Source: Streptomyces pinistramenti
GTDB lineage: Bacteria > Actinomycetota > Actinomycetes > Streptomycetales > Streptomycetaceae
Length of the DNA: 64,000 bases
Assembly (NCBI RefSeq): GCF_020564935.1
Contig: NZ_JAJCXB010000005.1
Location: 1 to 64,000, forward strand
Direction of reading: 5' to 3'
Made by a program: the position numbers and the translations under genes. Below the pieces are notes generated by a model. It searched no databases, was not told where the DNA came from, and saw nothing but the letters and a program-made list of their open reading frames with translations. Within the stretch, counting starts at the first letter, position 1; each line of letters opens with the position of its first letter. This document shows positions 22,855 to 30,644 of this stretch, one piece after another.

Positions 22855-23697
22855 GTGCAGTCGGACGCGAGCCCCTTGGCCGATGCGGACGTGCCGGGCG
22901 AGGGGCCGGGTACGGGACGTGATGCGGGGGCGGGCGACGGCCCGTCCCGGCGGGTGCTGAGGAGCGAGACGCTTCTCGTGCTGGCTCTCTCGCTGGGCCC
23001 CAGTGCGGTCTCCGCGCTGATCAGCTTCGTCGGCTCGGTGACCAGGCCCGGTGGCCTCAAGGATCAGGCGGCGACGCTCAACGGCTCCCACGCGCCCGGA
23101 CGGCCGTGGCTGGATCTCGCCTGGCAGCTCTTCGGGATCGCGACGGCGCTGGTGCCCGTCCTCCTGGTGGCGCACCTGCTGCTGCGGGAGAGGGCCGACG
23201 GGCTGCGCACGCTGGGATGCGACCGGCGCAGGCCGTGGTTCGACCTGGGCTCGGGCGCCGCGCTCGGCGCCGCCGTGGGCGGGTGCGGTCTGGTGCTCTA
23301 CCTGGGCGCGCGGGCGGCCGGATTCAACCTCACGGTGGTTCCCGAGTCGCTGCCCGATGTGTGGTGGAAAGTGCCCGTGCTGATCGCCTCGGCGGTGCAG
23401 AACGCCGTGGTGGAGGAGGTCATCGTCGTCGGGTATCTGCTGCGGCGGCTGGGGCAGTTGGGCTGGGGGCCGCTGCCCGCGCTGGCGGCGAGCGCGGTGC
23501 TGCGCGGTTCGTACCACCTCTACCAGGGCATCGGCGGATTCGTCGGCAACATGGTGATGGGCGTGATCTTCGTGCTGCTCTACCGGCGTTGGCGGCGGGT
23601 CGGCCCGCTGATCGTCGCGCACTCCCTGATCGACATCGTGGCGTTCCTCGGGTACGCGCTGCTGGCGGGCCGGGTGGACTGGCTGCCGACGCTGTGA
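22855..23697 (+). CDS. CPBP-family membrane protein (Abi/CAAX-protease-like)
   Basis: This is a 280-aa protein with about seven to eight hydrophobic segments after a 35-residue cytoplasmic tail. CPBP motif 1 appears at about residue 185 as VVEEVIVVGYLLRR. The paired glutamates are present, but the usual arginine of EExxxR is Val. Motif 2 histidine is in LRGSYHLYQG and motif 3 is HSLIDIV. Family members are intramembrane glutamic proteases involved in prenyl-protein processing or bacteriocin immunity. The substrate is unknown. GTG 22855 follows ggagga with 5-nt spacing. The upstream gene is divergent. Confidence 0.85.
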   Translation: MQSDASPLADADVPGEGPGTGRDAGAGDGPSRRVLRSETLLVLALSLGPSAVSALISFVGSVTRPGGLKDQAATLNGSHAPGRPWLDLAWQLFGIATALVPVLLVAHLLLRERADGLRTLGCDRRRPWFDLGSGAALGAAVGGCGLVLYLGARAAGFNLTVVPESLPDVWWKVPVLIASAVQNAVVEEVIVVGYLLRRLGQLGWGPLPALAASAVLRGSYHLYQGIGGFVGNMVMGVIFVLLYRRWRRVGPLIVAHSLIDIVAFLGYALLAGRVDWLPTL

Positions 23698-23737
23698 CGG
23701 GGCGGCGGGCGGGTGCGGTGCCTGCCCGCCGCCCCGT
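23697..23737. terminator. Bidirectional terminator
   Basis: A perfect 14-bp inverted repeat (acggggcggcgggc / gcccgccgccccgt) with a 13-nt loop lies between the convergent CPBP and PhzF genes and probably ends both transcripts. Confidence 0.75.
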
Positions 23738-23745
23738 CCCGTGGT

Positions 23746-24570
23746 TCAGGCCGTGGTCAGCAGTTCGCCGTCGATGACGGTGACCGCGGAGCCGGTCAGG
23801 AGTGTGCGGTCGCCGCGCAGTTCGGTGCGGACGAGACCGGTGCGGGCGCCGCCCTGCAGGCCGGTGAGCGCGGCGCGGCCGGTGCGGGCCGCCCAGAACG
23901 GTGCGAGCGCGGTGTGTGCGCTGCCCGTGACGGGATCCTCGTCGATGCCCACCGCGGGGAAGAAACAGCGGGTGGCGAAGTCGTAGCCGGCTGCCGGGTT
24001 CTCGGCGCGCGCGGTGGTGATCACGCCCCGGCCGCCGTGCCCGGCCAGCGCCTTGAGGTCCGGCGTCAGGGTGCGCACCGCCGCTTCGTCGGCCAGCTCG
24101 ACCAGGAGGTCGCCCACCTGCGGTCCGGTGTCGTGGGCGCTGAGGATCTCGGCGCCGCCCAGCCCGGTGGCGACGGCGTCCGGTACGTCGACGGGGGTGA
24201 GCGGGGCGGTCGGGAAGTCCATGGTGATCGCGCCGCTGTCGTCCGTGGCGGCGGTCAGGATGCCGCTGCGGGTGGCGAAGCGGACGGTTCCGGTGGCCGC
24301 TCCGGTGGTGTGCAGGACGTGCGCGGTGGCCAGGGTCGCGTGACCGCACAGGTCGACCTCGGTGGCGGGGGTCAGCCAGCGCAGCGCCCAGTCCGCGGTA
24401 CCGCCCGCGGGCAGCGGGTGGGCGAACGCGGTCTCGGAGAGATTGACCTCGGTGGCGACCTGCTGGAGCCACCGGTCATCGGGGAAGGCGTCGGCGTCCA
24501 GGAGGACGACTCCTGCGGGGTTGCCGGCGAAGGGGCGCGCGCTGAAGGCGTCGACGATACGAATCCTCAT
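23746..24570 (-). CDS. PhzF family protein (phenazine biosynthesis isomerase-like)
   Basis: This is a 274-aa protein of the PhzF/diaminopimelate-epimerase-like two-barrel fold. N-terminal IVDAFSARPFAGNPAGVVLL and VNLSETAF carry the expected catalytic glutamate region. LRWLTPATEVDLCGHATLATA and the C-terminal VGIDEDPVTGSAHTAL are the other family hallmarks. No other phenazine genes are near, so this is probably a general-metabolism homologue of unknown substrate. ATG 24570 (MRIRIVDAF) was chosen because the family begins here. It diverges from the PadR gene across about 157 bp. Confidence 0.85.
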   Translation of the reverse strand: MRIRIVDAFSARPFAGNPAGVVLLDADAFPDDRWLQQVATEVNLSETAFAHPLPAGGTADWALRWLTPATEVDLCGHATLATAHVLHTTGAATGTVRFATRSGILTAATDDSGAITMDFPTAPLTPVDVPDAVATGLGGAEILSAHDTGPQVGDLLVELADEAAVRTLTPDLKALAGHGGRGVITTARAENPAAGYDFATRCFFPAVGIDEDPVTGSAHTALAPFWAARTGRAALTGLQGGARTGLVRTELRGDRTLLTGSAVTVIDGELLTTA

Positions 24571-24657
24571 GCACGGAGCGTAGGTCCGCGGCAAAGCCGC
24601 AGGCCAAGGCCAATCTCAAGAAATTGGATCCGATGGGGATTGCCGAACGAACAGTAG

Positions 24658-24705
24658 CGATATATCGTTGAGGCATCGCGACCGATCAGCGATAAGGCTG
24701 ATCGG
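24658..24705 (+). promoter_or_regulatory. Probable PadR operator/promoter region
   Basis: A perfect 10-bp palindrome cgatatatcg (24658-24667) lies about 60 nt before the padR-like start. An 8-bp inverted repeat (ccgatcag 24682-24689 / ctgatcgg 24698-24705) follows. PadR regulators commonly autorepress at AT-rich palindromes of this kind. Assignment to this regulator is by position only. Confidence 0.5.
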
Positions 24706-24727
24706 CATCAGACGGAAGGACGCCCTC

Positions 24728-25336
24728 ATGCGTTCCCACGGACATGACCACGGACAGGAATACTGCGGACCCGGGCGCCACGGCGGCCGGGGTGACTTCG
24801 GCGAGAGGTTCGAGGGCCGCCGCGCCTTCGGCCCGTTCGGGCCGCCCTTCGGCGGGCCGTTCGGCGGCGGCAGGGGCCGCGGCGGGCCGCGCGGACGGGC
24901 CCGGCGCGGTGACGTGCGGGCCTCGATCCTGGCGCTCCTCAAGGACCGCCCGATGCACGGCTACGAAATGATCCAGGAGATCGCCGAGCGCAGCGGCGGG
25001 GCGTGGAAGCCCAGCCCCGGATCGGTCTACCCCACCCTCCAACTCCTGGAGGACGAGGGGCTGATCGCCAGTGCCAGCGAGGGCGGCAAGAAGCTCTTCT
25101 CGCTGACCGATGACGGCCGCACGGAGGCCGACAGCGGTTCGGACGCGCCCTGGGAGGAGGCCGGCCGGGGCGTCGACTGGGAGGCCATGAACGAGATCCG
25201 CAAGGCGGGCGGCGGCCTCATCGAGGCGTTCCGCCAGGTCTGGGCCACCGGCACTCCCGAGCAGCGGGACAAGGCCATGGCGGTGGTCAACAAGGCGCGG
25301 AAGGAGCTGTACCTGATCCTCGCCGATGAGGACTGA
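24728..25336 (+). CDS. PadR-family transcriptional regulator
   Basis: This is a 202-aa regulator. Residues 1-58 are an unusual Gly/Arg/Phe/His-rich low-complexity tail (starting MRSHGHDHGQEYCGPG). The PadR winged helix runs about 59-140 (RASILALLKDRPMHGYEMIQEI, PSPGSVYPTLQLLEDEGLI). A short C-terminal helix for dimerisation ends at LILADED. PadR proteins usually repress stress or efflux genes and release on ligand binding; the ligand is unknown. ATG 24728 has a ggaagg site at about 24716. The short AT-rich palindrome upstream is a likely autoregulatory site. It converges with the SRPBCC gene. Confidence 0.85.
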   Translation: MRSHGHDHGQEYCGPGRHGGRGDFGERFEGRRAFGPFGPPFGGPFGGGRGRGGPRGRARRGDVRASILALLKDRPMHGYEMIQEIAERSGGAWKPSPGSVYPTLQLLEDEGLIASASEGGKKLFSLTDDGRTEADSGSDAPWEEAGRGVDWEAMNEIRKAGGGLIEAFRQVWATGTPEQRDKAMAVVNKARKELYLILADED

Positions 25337-25414
25337 CGCCGGTGCGCGGCCGTCGCCCGGCCGCCGGGCGGGGGCGGTCGCCGCAGGCGCGAGGCGACCG
25401 CGCGGTCGGCGGTC

Positions 25415-25843
25415 TCAGGTCGCCAAGGTGGCGAGCCCGCGCAGCGACTCGTTCAGTGCGGTGCCCGCGGAGTCCTTGAGTTTGCCCGCCATCAGGGACA
25501 CCGCGGCACCGGTGAACTCGCCGTCGATACGGACCGTCGTCGCCTCGCCGTCCGGCGTGAGCGCGTACCGCATGACCAGCTGCACTCCCATCGGACCCTT
25601 CCCGCCGATGTCCAGCAGCCGGCCCGGCTCCAGCGCCCGCACGGTCCAGGTGACCTCGGCGGGGAACCCCATCAGCTTCATGTTCTCCTCGTAGCTCGCG
25701 CCCACCTCCAGCGGCTGCGGGCCACCCTTGGGGAAGGCGGTGTGGGTGGCGTTCCACCGGGCATGGGAGTCGAAATCGGTCAGCAGGTCCCAGATCCGCG
25801 CGGCCGGTGCGTCGATCCGGGCCTGAGCGGTGACTTCGGCCAT
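25415..25843 (-). CDS. SRPBCC family protein (polyketide cyclase/START-like)
   Basis: This is a 142-aa single-domain protein of the helix-grip fold: MAEVTAQARIDAPAARIWDL at the N-terminus, DFDSHARWN near 23, VTWTVRALEPGRLL near 64 and the long C-terminal helix (GAAVSLMAGKLKDSAGTALNES). These proteins bind hydrophobic ligands in a deep cavity. No catalytic residues or specific pathway can be assigned, and no polyketide genes are nearby. The ATG at 25843 follows a ggggtggcc-like site. A longer upstream frame to 26578 antisense to the next gene is spurious. Confidence 0.85.
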   Translation of the reverse strand: MAEVTAQARIDAPAARIWDLLTDFDSHARWNATHTAFPKGGPQPLEVGASYEENMKLMGFPAEVTWTVRALEPGRLLDIGGKGPMGVQLVMRYALTPDGEATTVRIDGEFTGAAVSLMAGKLKDSAGTALNESLRGLATLAT

Positions 25844-26110
25844 GCGGCCACCCCTTCGTGTCTGCCTGTCCTTGACGGTGTCGCGGAAGGTAGCCGCAAG
25901 CAGGCCAATCCGCAAGGCTGATGGCCCGTCAGAATTTCTGGGGTGCAGGCCACCGCGAAGAGCCGGGGAGCCACACCGGCTGCCCGTACCCTTCCCGGCG
26001 TCTCCTCCGTAAGGATGAGACGCGTCAGGCGCGAGCCCAACCACGGTGGGATGCGCAAATGCTTCCCGCCGGGGATGCTCGGCCCTTCTCGGGCTGGTGG
26101 GGTGGGGACT

Positions 26111-26644
26111 GTGCAAAACCGTACTGCGTACAGCGGCGGGGAAGGCCCTGCCCAGGAGGACCTGGACGCTCAGCTCACCGTGGAGCTGGCGTCGGTGATA
26201 TCCGCTGCCCGCAGACGGGCCACCCGGGACGGCGACCGGCAGGTCGACACCGCGCATCTGCTGCACGGCCTCCTGGAATGGGATCCGGCCGTCCGCGACG
26301 CCTTCGACGGCGGGCCGCCGCAGATCGCCCGACTGCTGGGCTACCTCGTCCAGCGCAGCATCGGCTACGGACTCCAGTGGCACGGCACCGTCGAGGACTC
26401 CGGCGCGGTCCCGGTGGTCACCGAGGGTGGAGTCCCCGGATGGTCGCCCGCGGCCGCCGCCGCGATGGACGGCGCACTGGACCGCGCCCACGCCCGCTAC
26501 GTGCTGCACGCGGACTGCCTGGACCTGCTCGCGGCCCTGGTGGACGACCCCGAGTCGCGGGCCGTCGAGGTGCTGCACCGCGCCTCCGTGGACACGGCAC
26601 GGCTCGCCGCCCGGCTCGACGGGGAGCGCCCGGACCCGGGCTGA
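26111..26644 (+). CDS. Clp N-terminal-domain-like protein
   Basis: This is a 177-aa protein resembling the Clp repeat (N) domain of ClpA/ClpC without any ATPase. The segment LTVELASVISAARRRATRDG with VDTAHLLHGLLEWDP looks like the first helical repeat, and HARYVLHADCLDLLAALVDD with SRAVEVLHRASVD like the second. Stand-alone Clp-N proteins may act as adaptors or decoys for Clp proteases (known for some families; here inference). GTG 26111 follows ggtgggg; ATG 26051 would add 20 residues, so the start is uncertain. Confidence 0.7.
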   Translation: MQNRTAYSGGEGPAQEDLDAQLTVELASVISAARRRATRDGDRQVDTAHLLHGLLEWDPAVRDAFDGGPPQIARLLGYLVQRSIGYGLQWHGTVEDSGAVPVVTEGGVPGWSPAAAAAMDGALDRAHARYVLHADCLDLLAALVDDPESRAVEVLHRASVDTARLAARLDGERPDPG

Positions 26645-26745
26645 CGCGGCGGGCCCGCCGGGACGGACCGGCGCACCGGCCGAACTGCCGCCCCGACAGG
26701 GGCGTTACAGATGACGCTGCTGACGGCGGCTGCCATGATGATTCG

Positions 26746-27867
26746 ATGCATGCGTCTTCGGGGAACCCCGCCGGTACGGCAACGGGGCCGGGTCAGGGAG
26801 TTCAGGGTTCCGGGGGAGCCCCGTCATCGACGCCCGCAACCGGGGCGCCCGGCGGCGGCGCCACCCCGGGACGGGGCGCGGGGCCGGCCCTCGCGCTGCT
26901 CGCCGCCTTCGCGTTCGGCGGCTCGGGTGTCGCCGCCAAGCCGCTGATCGAGGCGGGCCTGGAGCCTCTGCACGTCACCTGGCTGCGAGTGGCCGGTGCG
27001 GCCCTGGTGATGCTGCCCGTCGCCTGGCGCCACCGCTCCCTGGTACGCAGGCGGCCCGCCCTGCTCGTGGGCTTCGGCCTGCTGGCCGTCGCGGGAGTCC
27101 AGGCATGCTACTTCGCCGCGCTCTCCCGTATCCCGGTGGGCATCGCCCTGCTCATCGAATACCTGGCGCCCGCCCTGGTGCTCGGCTGGGTGCGCTTCGT
27201 GCAGAAACGTCCGGTCACCCGGGCCGCCGTGGTCGGTGTGATGCTGGCCGTCGGCGGCCTGGCCTGCGTCGTGGAGGTGTGGTCGGGGCTCAGCATCGAC
27301 GTCATCGGCCTCGTCCTCGCCCTCGGTGCGGCCTGCTGCCAGGTCGGCTACTTCGTGCTGTCCGACCACGGTGCCGACGGCGAGGACGCGGTGGACCCGC
27401 TGGGCGTGGTCGCCCACGGGCTGCTGGTCGGCACGCTGCTGCTCACCGTCTTCGCGCGCCCCTGGGAGATGGACTGGCCGGTGCTGGGCGGCAGCGCCTC
27501 CATGAACGGCACCGAGGTGCCCGCTGTGCTGCTGCTCTCCTGGATCGTGCTGATCGCGACGGTGTTCGCCTACCTCGCCGGTGTGGTGTCGATCCGCCGG
27601 CTGTCACCGCAGGTCGCCGGGGTGGTGGCCTGCCTCGAAGCGGTGGTGGCGATCGTCCTGGCCTGGGTGCTGCTCGGCGAACGCCTCTCCGCCGCGCAGA
27701 TCATCGGCGGTGCCGTGGTGCTGGTCGGCGCCTTCATCGCCCAGTCGGCGACACCTGGCAGCACCGGGCCTGCGCCTGCCTGCCCGGAGGCCACAGAGCC
27801 GGCCGACGGCGCCCCACGGAGCCCGTCGGAGGCCACCGCGACAACGGTGGATCAGGACCGCGGATAG
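26746..27867 (+). CDS. EamA family (DMT superfamily) exporter
   Basis: This is a 373-aa membrane protein with ten predicted transmembrane segments in two EamA repeats (LALLAAFAFGGSGVAAKPLIEAG in the first; DVIGLVLALGAACCQVGYFV and SPQVAGVVACLEAVVAIVLA in the second). N- and C-terminal tails are Gly/Pro/Thr-rich and cytoplasmic. Members export amino acids or other metabolites; RhtA-like threonine/homoserine efflux is one example, but the substrate here is unknown. The start was set at ATG 26746, where MHASSGNPAG begins; no strong ribosome site is visible. It is convergent with the PaiB-like gene. Confidence 0.8.
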   Translation: MHASSGNPAGTATGPGQGVQGSGGAPSSTPATGAPGGGATPGRGAGPALALLAAFAFGGSGVAAKPLIEAGLEPLHVTWLRVAGAALVMLPVAWRHRSLVRRRPALLVGFGLLAVAGVQACYFAALSRIPVGIALLIEYLAPALVLGWVRFVQKRPVTRAAVVGVMLAVGGLACVVEVWSGLSIDVIGLVLALGAACCQVGYFVLSDHGADGEDAVDPLGVVAHGLLVGTLLLTVFARPWEMDWPVLGGSASMNGTEVPAVLLLSWIVLIATVFAYLAGVVSIRRLSPQVAGVVACLEAVVAIVLAWVLLGERLSAAQIIGGAVVLVGAFIAQSATPGSTGPAPACPEATEPADGAPRSPSEATATTVDQDRG

Positions 27868-27879
27868 CGCCTGACCCGG

Positions 27880-27922
27880 GCCCGGGACGGCGGTTTGGGC
27901 ATCGCCTGCTGTCGTCCCGGGC
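27880..27922. terminator. Possible bidirectional terminator
   Basis: A 9-bp inverted repeat (gcccgggac / gtcccgggc) with a 25-nt loop lies between the convergent EamA and PaiB-like genes. Confidence 0.5.
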
Positions 27923-27928
27923 GGTGGC

Positions 27929-28573
27929 TCACCGCCGGCGTGTGGTGGCCAGGCGGCGCTGCTGGTGGGCGCGGGCTTCGGCGTCACCGGGGGCGTCGCG
28001 CTCGGCCAGCCGCTCCGAGATCCGCTGTTGCACGGCCTCGCTCCGCTTGCCCGCGTACTTGAACTTGGCGCGCACCTCCCGCACCTCCAGGCGCAGCCCT
28101 CGGATGCCCGCCAACTGGCGGCCGTACGGAGCCGCTTCCGCACGGACCGGTGCGGAACCGCCCTCCGGCTGGAAGTGCCCCAACTGCCGCTGCAGCAGGG
28201 CCGCCTTGGCCTCCGGGGCGTCCACGACATGGGCGGTGCAGGTCAGTTGGACCGCGGCGTAGAAGCTGGTGGGGACGCCGTGCTCGGGCGGTTCGTCCTC
28301 GGCCGCCTGCCAGGGGCCGGGGATGAAGGCGTAGTCGTCCACCACGCTCAGCAGGACCGCGGGCGCGGCCTCGATCGCCCGCCAGATGGGGTTCGGGCGG
28401 GCCAGGTGCGTGACGGCCTCGCCCAGGTCGGGGGCGTAGGCGAAGTGCAGCGGCTGCACCAGGGGCGGTTCGCCGGGCGGGCCGTTGACGGTCAGTTGCC
28501 CGAAGTCGTGCCGGGTGAGCCAGTGTTGCCACTCGGCGTCCTCGGTCGGGGCGTCCCAGGGATGGATCAGCAT
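27929..28573 (-). CDS. FMN-binding negative transcriptional regulator (PaiB-like)
   Basis: This is a 214-aa protein of the PaiB/FMN-binding split-barrel family. Characteristic segments are ATDxx-like WQHWLTRHDFGQLTVNG (about 15-31), PLVQPLHFAYAPD, LARPNPIW, YAFIPGPWQA and the C-terminal KFKYAGKRSEAVQQRISERL. PaiB lowers expression of sporulation and degradative enzyme genes in Bacillus. Here it lies in tandem with a PNPOx-family gene (9-nt gap, same strand), so the two are probably one operon controlled with the divergent MocR gene. The start ATG 28573 has a gaggacc site upstream. Confidence 0.8.
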   Translation of the reverse strand: MLIHPWDAPTEDAEWQHWLTRHDFGQLTVNGPPGEPPLVQPLHFAYAPDLGEAVTHLARPNPIWRAIEAAPAVLLSVVDDYAFIPGPWQAAEDEPPEHGVPTSFYAAVQLTCTAHVVDAPEAKAALLQRQLGHFQPEGGSAPVRAEAAPYGRQLAGIRGLRLEVREVRAKFKYAGKRSEAVQQRISERLAERDAPGDAEARAHQQRRLATTRRR

Positions 28574-28582
28574 CGGTCCTCC

Positions 28583-29257
28583 TCAGCGTGCGGTGAGGTA
28601 CGCCGGCTCGGGGGTGCCGGGTGCGAGTGCGTCGGACGGTATGGGCGTGCCGTATACGGGAGCCACGGGGAGGACGCCGGCCCAGTGGGGGAGCGACAGG
28701 TCCTCGGGCTCGTCGTTGGGGCCGCCGGTGCGGGCCTTCGCCGAGACCTCGCGCAGGTCGAGCCGGATGACGGCGGTGGCGGCCAGTTCCTTGGCGTTGC
28801 CGGGCCGGGAGTCGGCGGCACGGCCCGGCAGGACGTGATCGACCAGGGCGTCGAGCGCCGCGGTCTTCTCCGCGGCGTCGGTGACCTGGTGGGCGGTGCC
28901 GTGCACCACCACGCTGCGGTAGTTGATGGAGTGGTGGAAGGCGGACTTGGCCAGTACCAGGCCGTCGACGAGCGTCACGGTCACGCAGACCTCCAGACCC
29001 GGGTCCTGCCCGCCCGCCATGCGCAGTGGGCGGGAGCCGGTCGAGCCGTGGAGGTAGAGGCGCTCGCCGACCCGGGCGTAGAGCGTGGGCAGCACGACCG
29101 GCGATCCGTCGCGGACGAAGCCCAGGTGGCAGACGTATGCCTCGTCGAGGATCGCGTGCACCGTGTCGTGGTCATAGGCGGCGCGCTCGGCGGAGCGGGT
29201 GGGTACGGTCCGCCCGGTCGACGGGTATGCGGGTGCGGGTTCCACGGCTCGGGACAT
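28583..29257 (-). CDS. Pyridoxamine 5-phosphate oxidase family flavoprotein
   Basis: This is a 224-aa flavin-binding split-barrel protein. The segments ILDEAYVCHLGFVRDGSPVVL (about 36-56), YLHGSTGSRPLRM, SVVVHGTAHQV and EVSAKARTGGPNDEPED match the general-stress/nitroimidazole-reductase-like branch of the family rather than true PdxH. It may reduce or bind a flavin-dependent substrate. ATG 29257 has ggag 6 nt upstream; ATG 29269 is also possible. It diverges from a PLP-dependent MocR regulator, a pairing that fits a vitamin B6-linked role (inference). Confidence 0.85.
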   Translation of the reverse strand: MSRAVEPAPAYPSTGRTVPTRSAERAAYDHDTVHAILDEAYVCHLGFVRDGSPVVLPTLYARVGERLYLHGSTGSRPLRMAGGQDPGLEVCVTVTLVDGLVLAKSAFHHSINYRSVVVHGTAHQVTDAAEKTAALDALVDHVLPGRAADSRPGNAKELAATAVIRLDLREVSAKARTGGPNDEPEDLSLPHWAGVLPVAPVYGTPIPSDALAPGTPEPAYLTAR

Positions 29258-29285
29258 TGCCAACTCCATTGCACTAGTGCATAAT
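29257..29285 (+). promoter_or_regulatory. Promoter with embedded palindrome for MocR gene
   Basis: A -35 TTGCCA (29257-29262) is separated by exactly 17 bp from a -10 CATAAT (29280-29285). The perfect 12-bp palindrome TGCACTAGTGCA (29270-29281) sits in the spacer and touches the -10. The GTG start at 29293 is 8 nt after the -10, so the transcript is probably leaderless. The palindrome is a good candidate operator for autoregulation and for the divergent flavoprotein operon. Confidence 0.65.
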
Positions 29286-29292
29286 CAAGTTT

Positions 29293-30624
29293 GTGCTAGG
29301 AGAGTATCGGATCGAAGGGCGGCGCGCATCGGAGATTGCCGCCAGCGTCGAGCGAGCCGTCGGTGCCGGTGAGCTCCAACCAGGCGAAGTCCTGCCACCG
29401 TTGCGGGAGTTGGCCGTCTATCTGGAGGTCAATCCGAATACCGTGGCGTCCGCCTACCGGACACTGCGGGACCGCGGAGTGATCGAAACGGCGGGGCGGC
29501 GCGGCAGCCGGGTGCGTCAGCGCCCCGCCAGTACTCCGCGCGAGGCGTCGCGGGTGGAGATCCCGCCCGGCGTGCGCAATGCCTCGGACGGCAATCCCGA
29601 CACCGCGCTGCTGCCCCCGTTGGAGAAGGCCCTCGCCGTCGCCGCCCGGCGCAGCGCGGAGCGTCCCGTGCTCTACGGCGCGCCCACGATCGACGCCGAT
29701 CTCGCGGACCTCGCACGCGCCGCCTTCGCCGCGGACGGGGTGCCCGCCGGGCCTCTGGCCGTGACCAGCGGCTCCCTCGACGCCATCGAGCGGGTGCTGG
29801 CCGCGCATCTGCGGCCGGGTGACGTGGTGGCGGTGGAGGATCCGGGGTGGGGCAGTCTGCTCGATCTCATCCCGGCGCTCGGGCTCCGGCCGGCCCCGGT
29901 CGCGCTCGACGACGAGGGGCCGCTGCCCGAGCAGTTGACGCGGGCGCTCGACGACGGCGCGCGGGCGGTCGTCGTCACGGACCGTGCGCAGAACCCGACC
30001 GGCGCTGCGGTGAGCCGGCCACGGGCGGCCGAGCTGCGGAGCCTGCTGGCCGGGCATCCCGGTGTGCTGCTGATCGAGGACGACCACGGCCACGGCATCG
30101 TCGACCTGCCGCTGCACCCGCTCGCCGGCACCACCGATCACTGGGCGCTGGTGCGGTCGACGGCCAAGGCGTACGGCCCCGACCTGCGCCTCGCAGTGCT
30201 GACCGGAGACGCGGTGACCGTCGACCGGGTGCGGGGCAGGCAGCTCCTGGGGGCGGGATGGGTGAGCCACCTTCTCCAGGACGCGGTCGTCCACTTGTGG
30301 CGCACGACCGCGGTCGAACCGGCGGCGGTGGCCGCGGCATACGGCAGGCGGCGGGAGGCCCTGATACACGCGTTGGCCGCGCAGGGCGTACGAGCGCGGG
30401 GCCGGAGCGGGATGAATGTCTGGGTGCCGGTGCCGGACGAGACGGGTGCGGTGTCCCGGCTCCTGCACGCCGGCTGGTCGGTGGCGGCGGGTGCCCGCTT
30501 CCGTATGCAGTCACCGCCCGCGGTGCGCATCACGGTGTCCGGTCTGTCCGTCGACGACATGGACCCGATAGCCGCCGCTGTCGCTTCGGCCATCGGGTCG
30601 GGTGACGCGCGCCGGTATGAGTGA
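29293..30624 (+). CDS. MocR-type GntR regulator with aminotransferase domain
   Basis: This is a 443-aa regulator. The GntR winged helix occupies residues 1-75 (LQPGEVLPPLRELAVYLEVNPNTVASAYRTL in order). A linker (about 76-110) leads to a fold-type I aminotransferase-like domain with LAVTSGSLDAIERVL, the NPTG motif (RAQNPTGAAV) and the PLP lysine K292 in RSTAKAYGPDLR. MocR proteins bind PLP as an effector or aldimine with a ligand; PdxR and GabR are examples. The divergent PNPOx/PaiB genes are the likely targets. There is no ribosome site before GTG 29293, consistent with a leaderless message. Confidence 0.9.
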   Translation: MLGEYRIEGRRASEIAASVERAVGAGELQPGEVLPPLRELAVYLEVNPNTVASAYRTLRDRGVIETAGRRGSRVRQRPASTPREASRVEIPPGVRNASDGNPDTALLPPLEKALAVAARRSAERPVLYGAPTIDADLADLARAAFAADGVPAGPLAVTSGSLDAIERVLAAHLRPGDVVAVEDPGWGSLLDLIPALGLRPAPVALDDEGPLPEQLTRALDDGARAVVVTDRAQNPTGAAVSRPRAAELRSLLAGHPGVLLIEDDHGHGIVDLPLHPLAGTTDHWALVRSTAKAYGPDLRLAVLTGDAVTVDRVRGRQLLGAGWVSHLLQDAVVHLWRTTAVEPAAVAAAYGRRREALIHALAAQGVRARGRSGMNVWVPVPDETGAVSRLLHAGWSVAAGARFRMQSPPAVRITVSGLSVDDMDPIAAAVASAIGSGDARRYE

Positions 30625-30644
30625 GCCGGGCGCCGGGCGCCGGG

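Noticed and set aside
25415..26578. A 387-codon version of the SRPBCC gene
   Set aside because: The upstream 245 codons lie antisense to the Clp-N-like gene and lack a ribosome site; the family starts at 25843.
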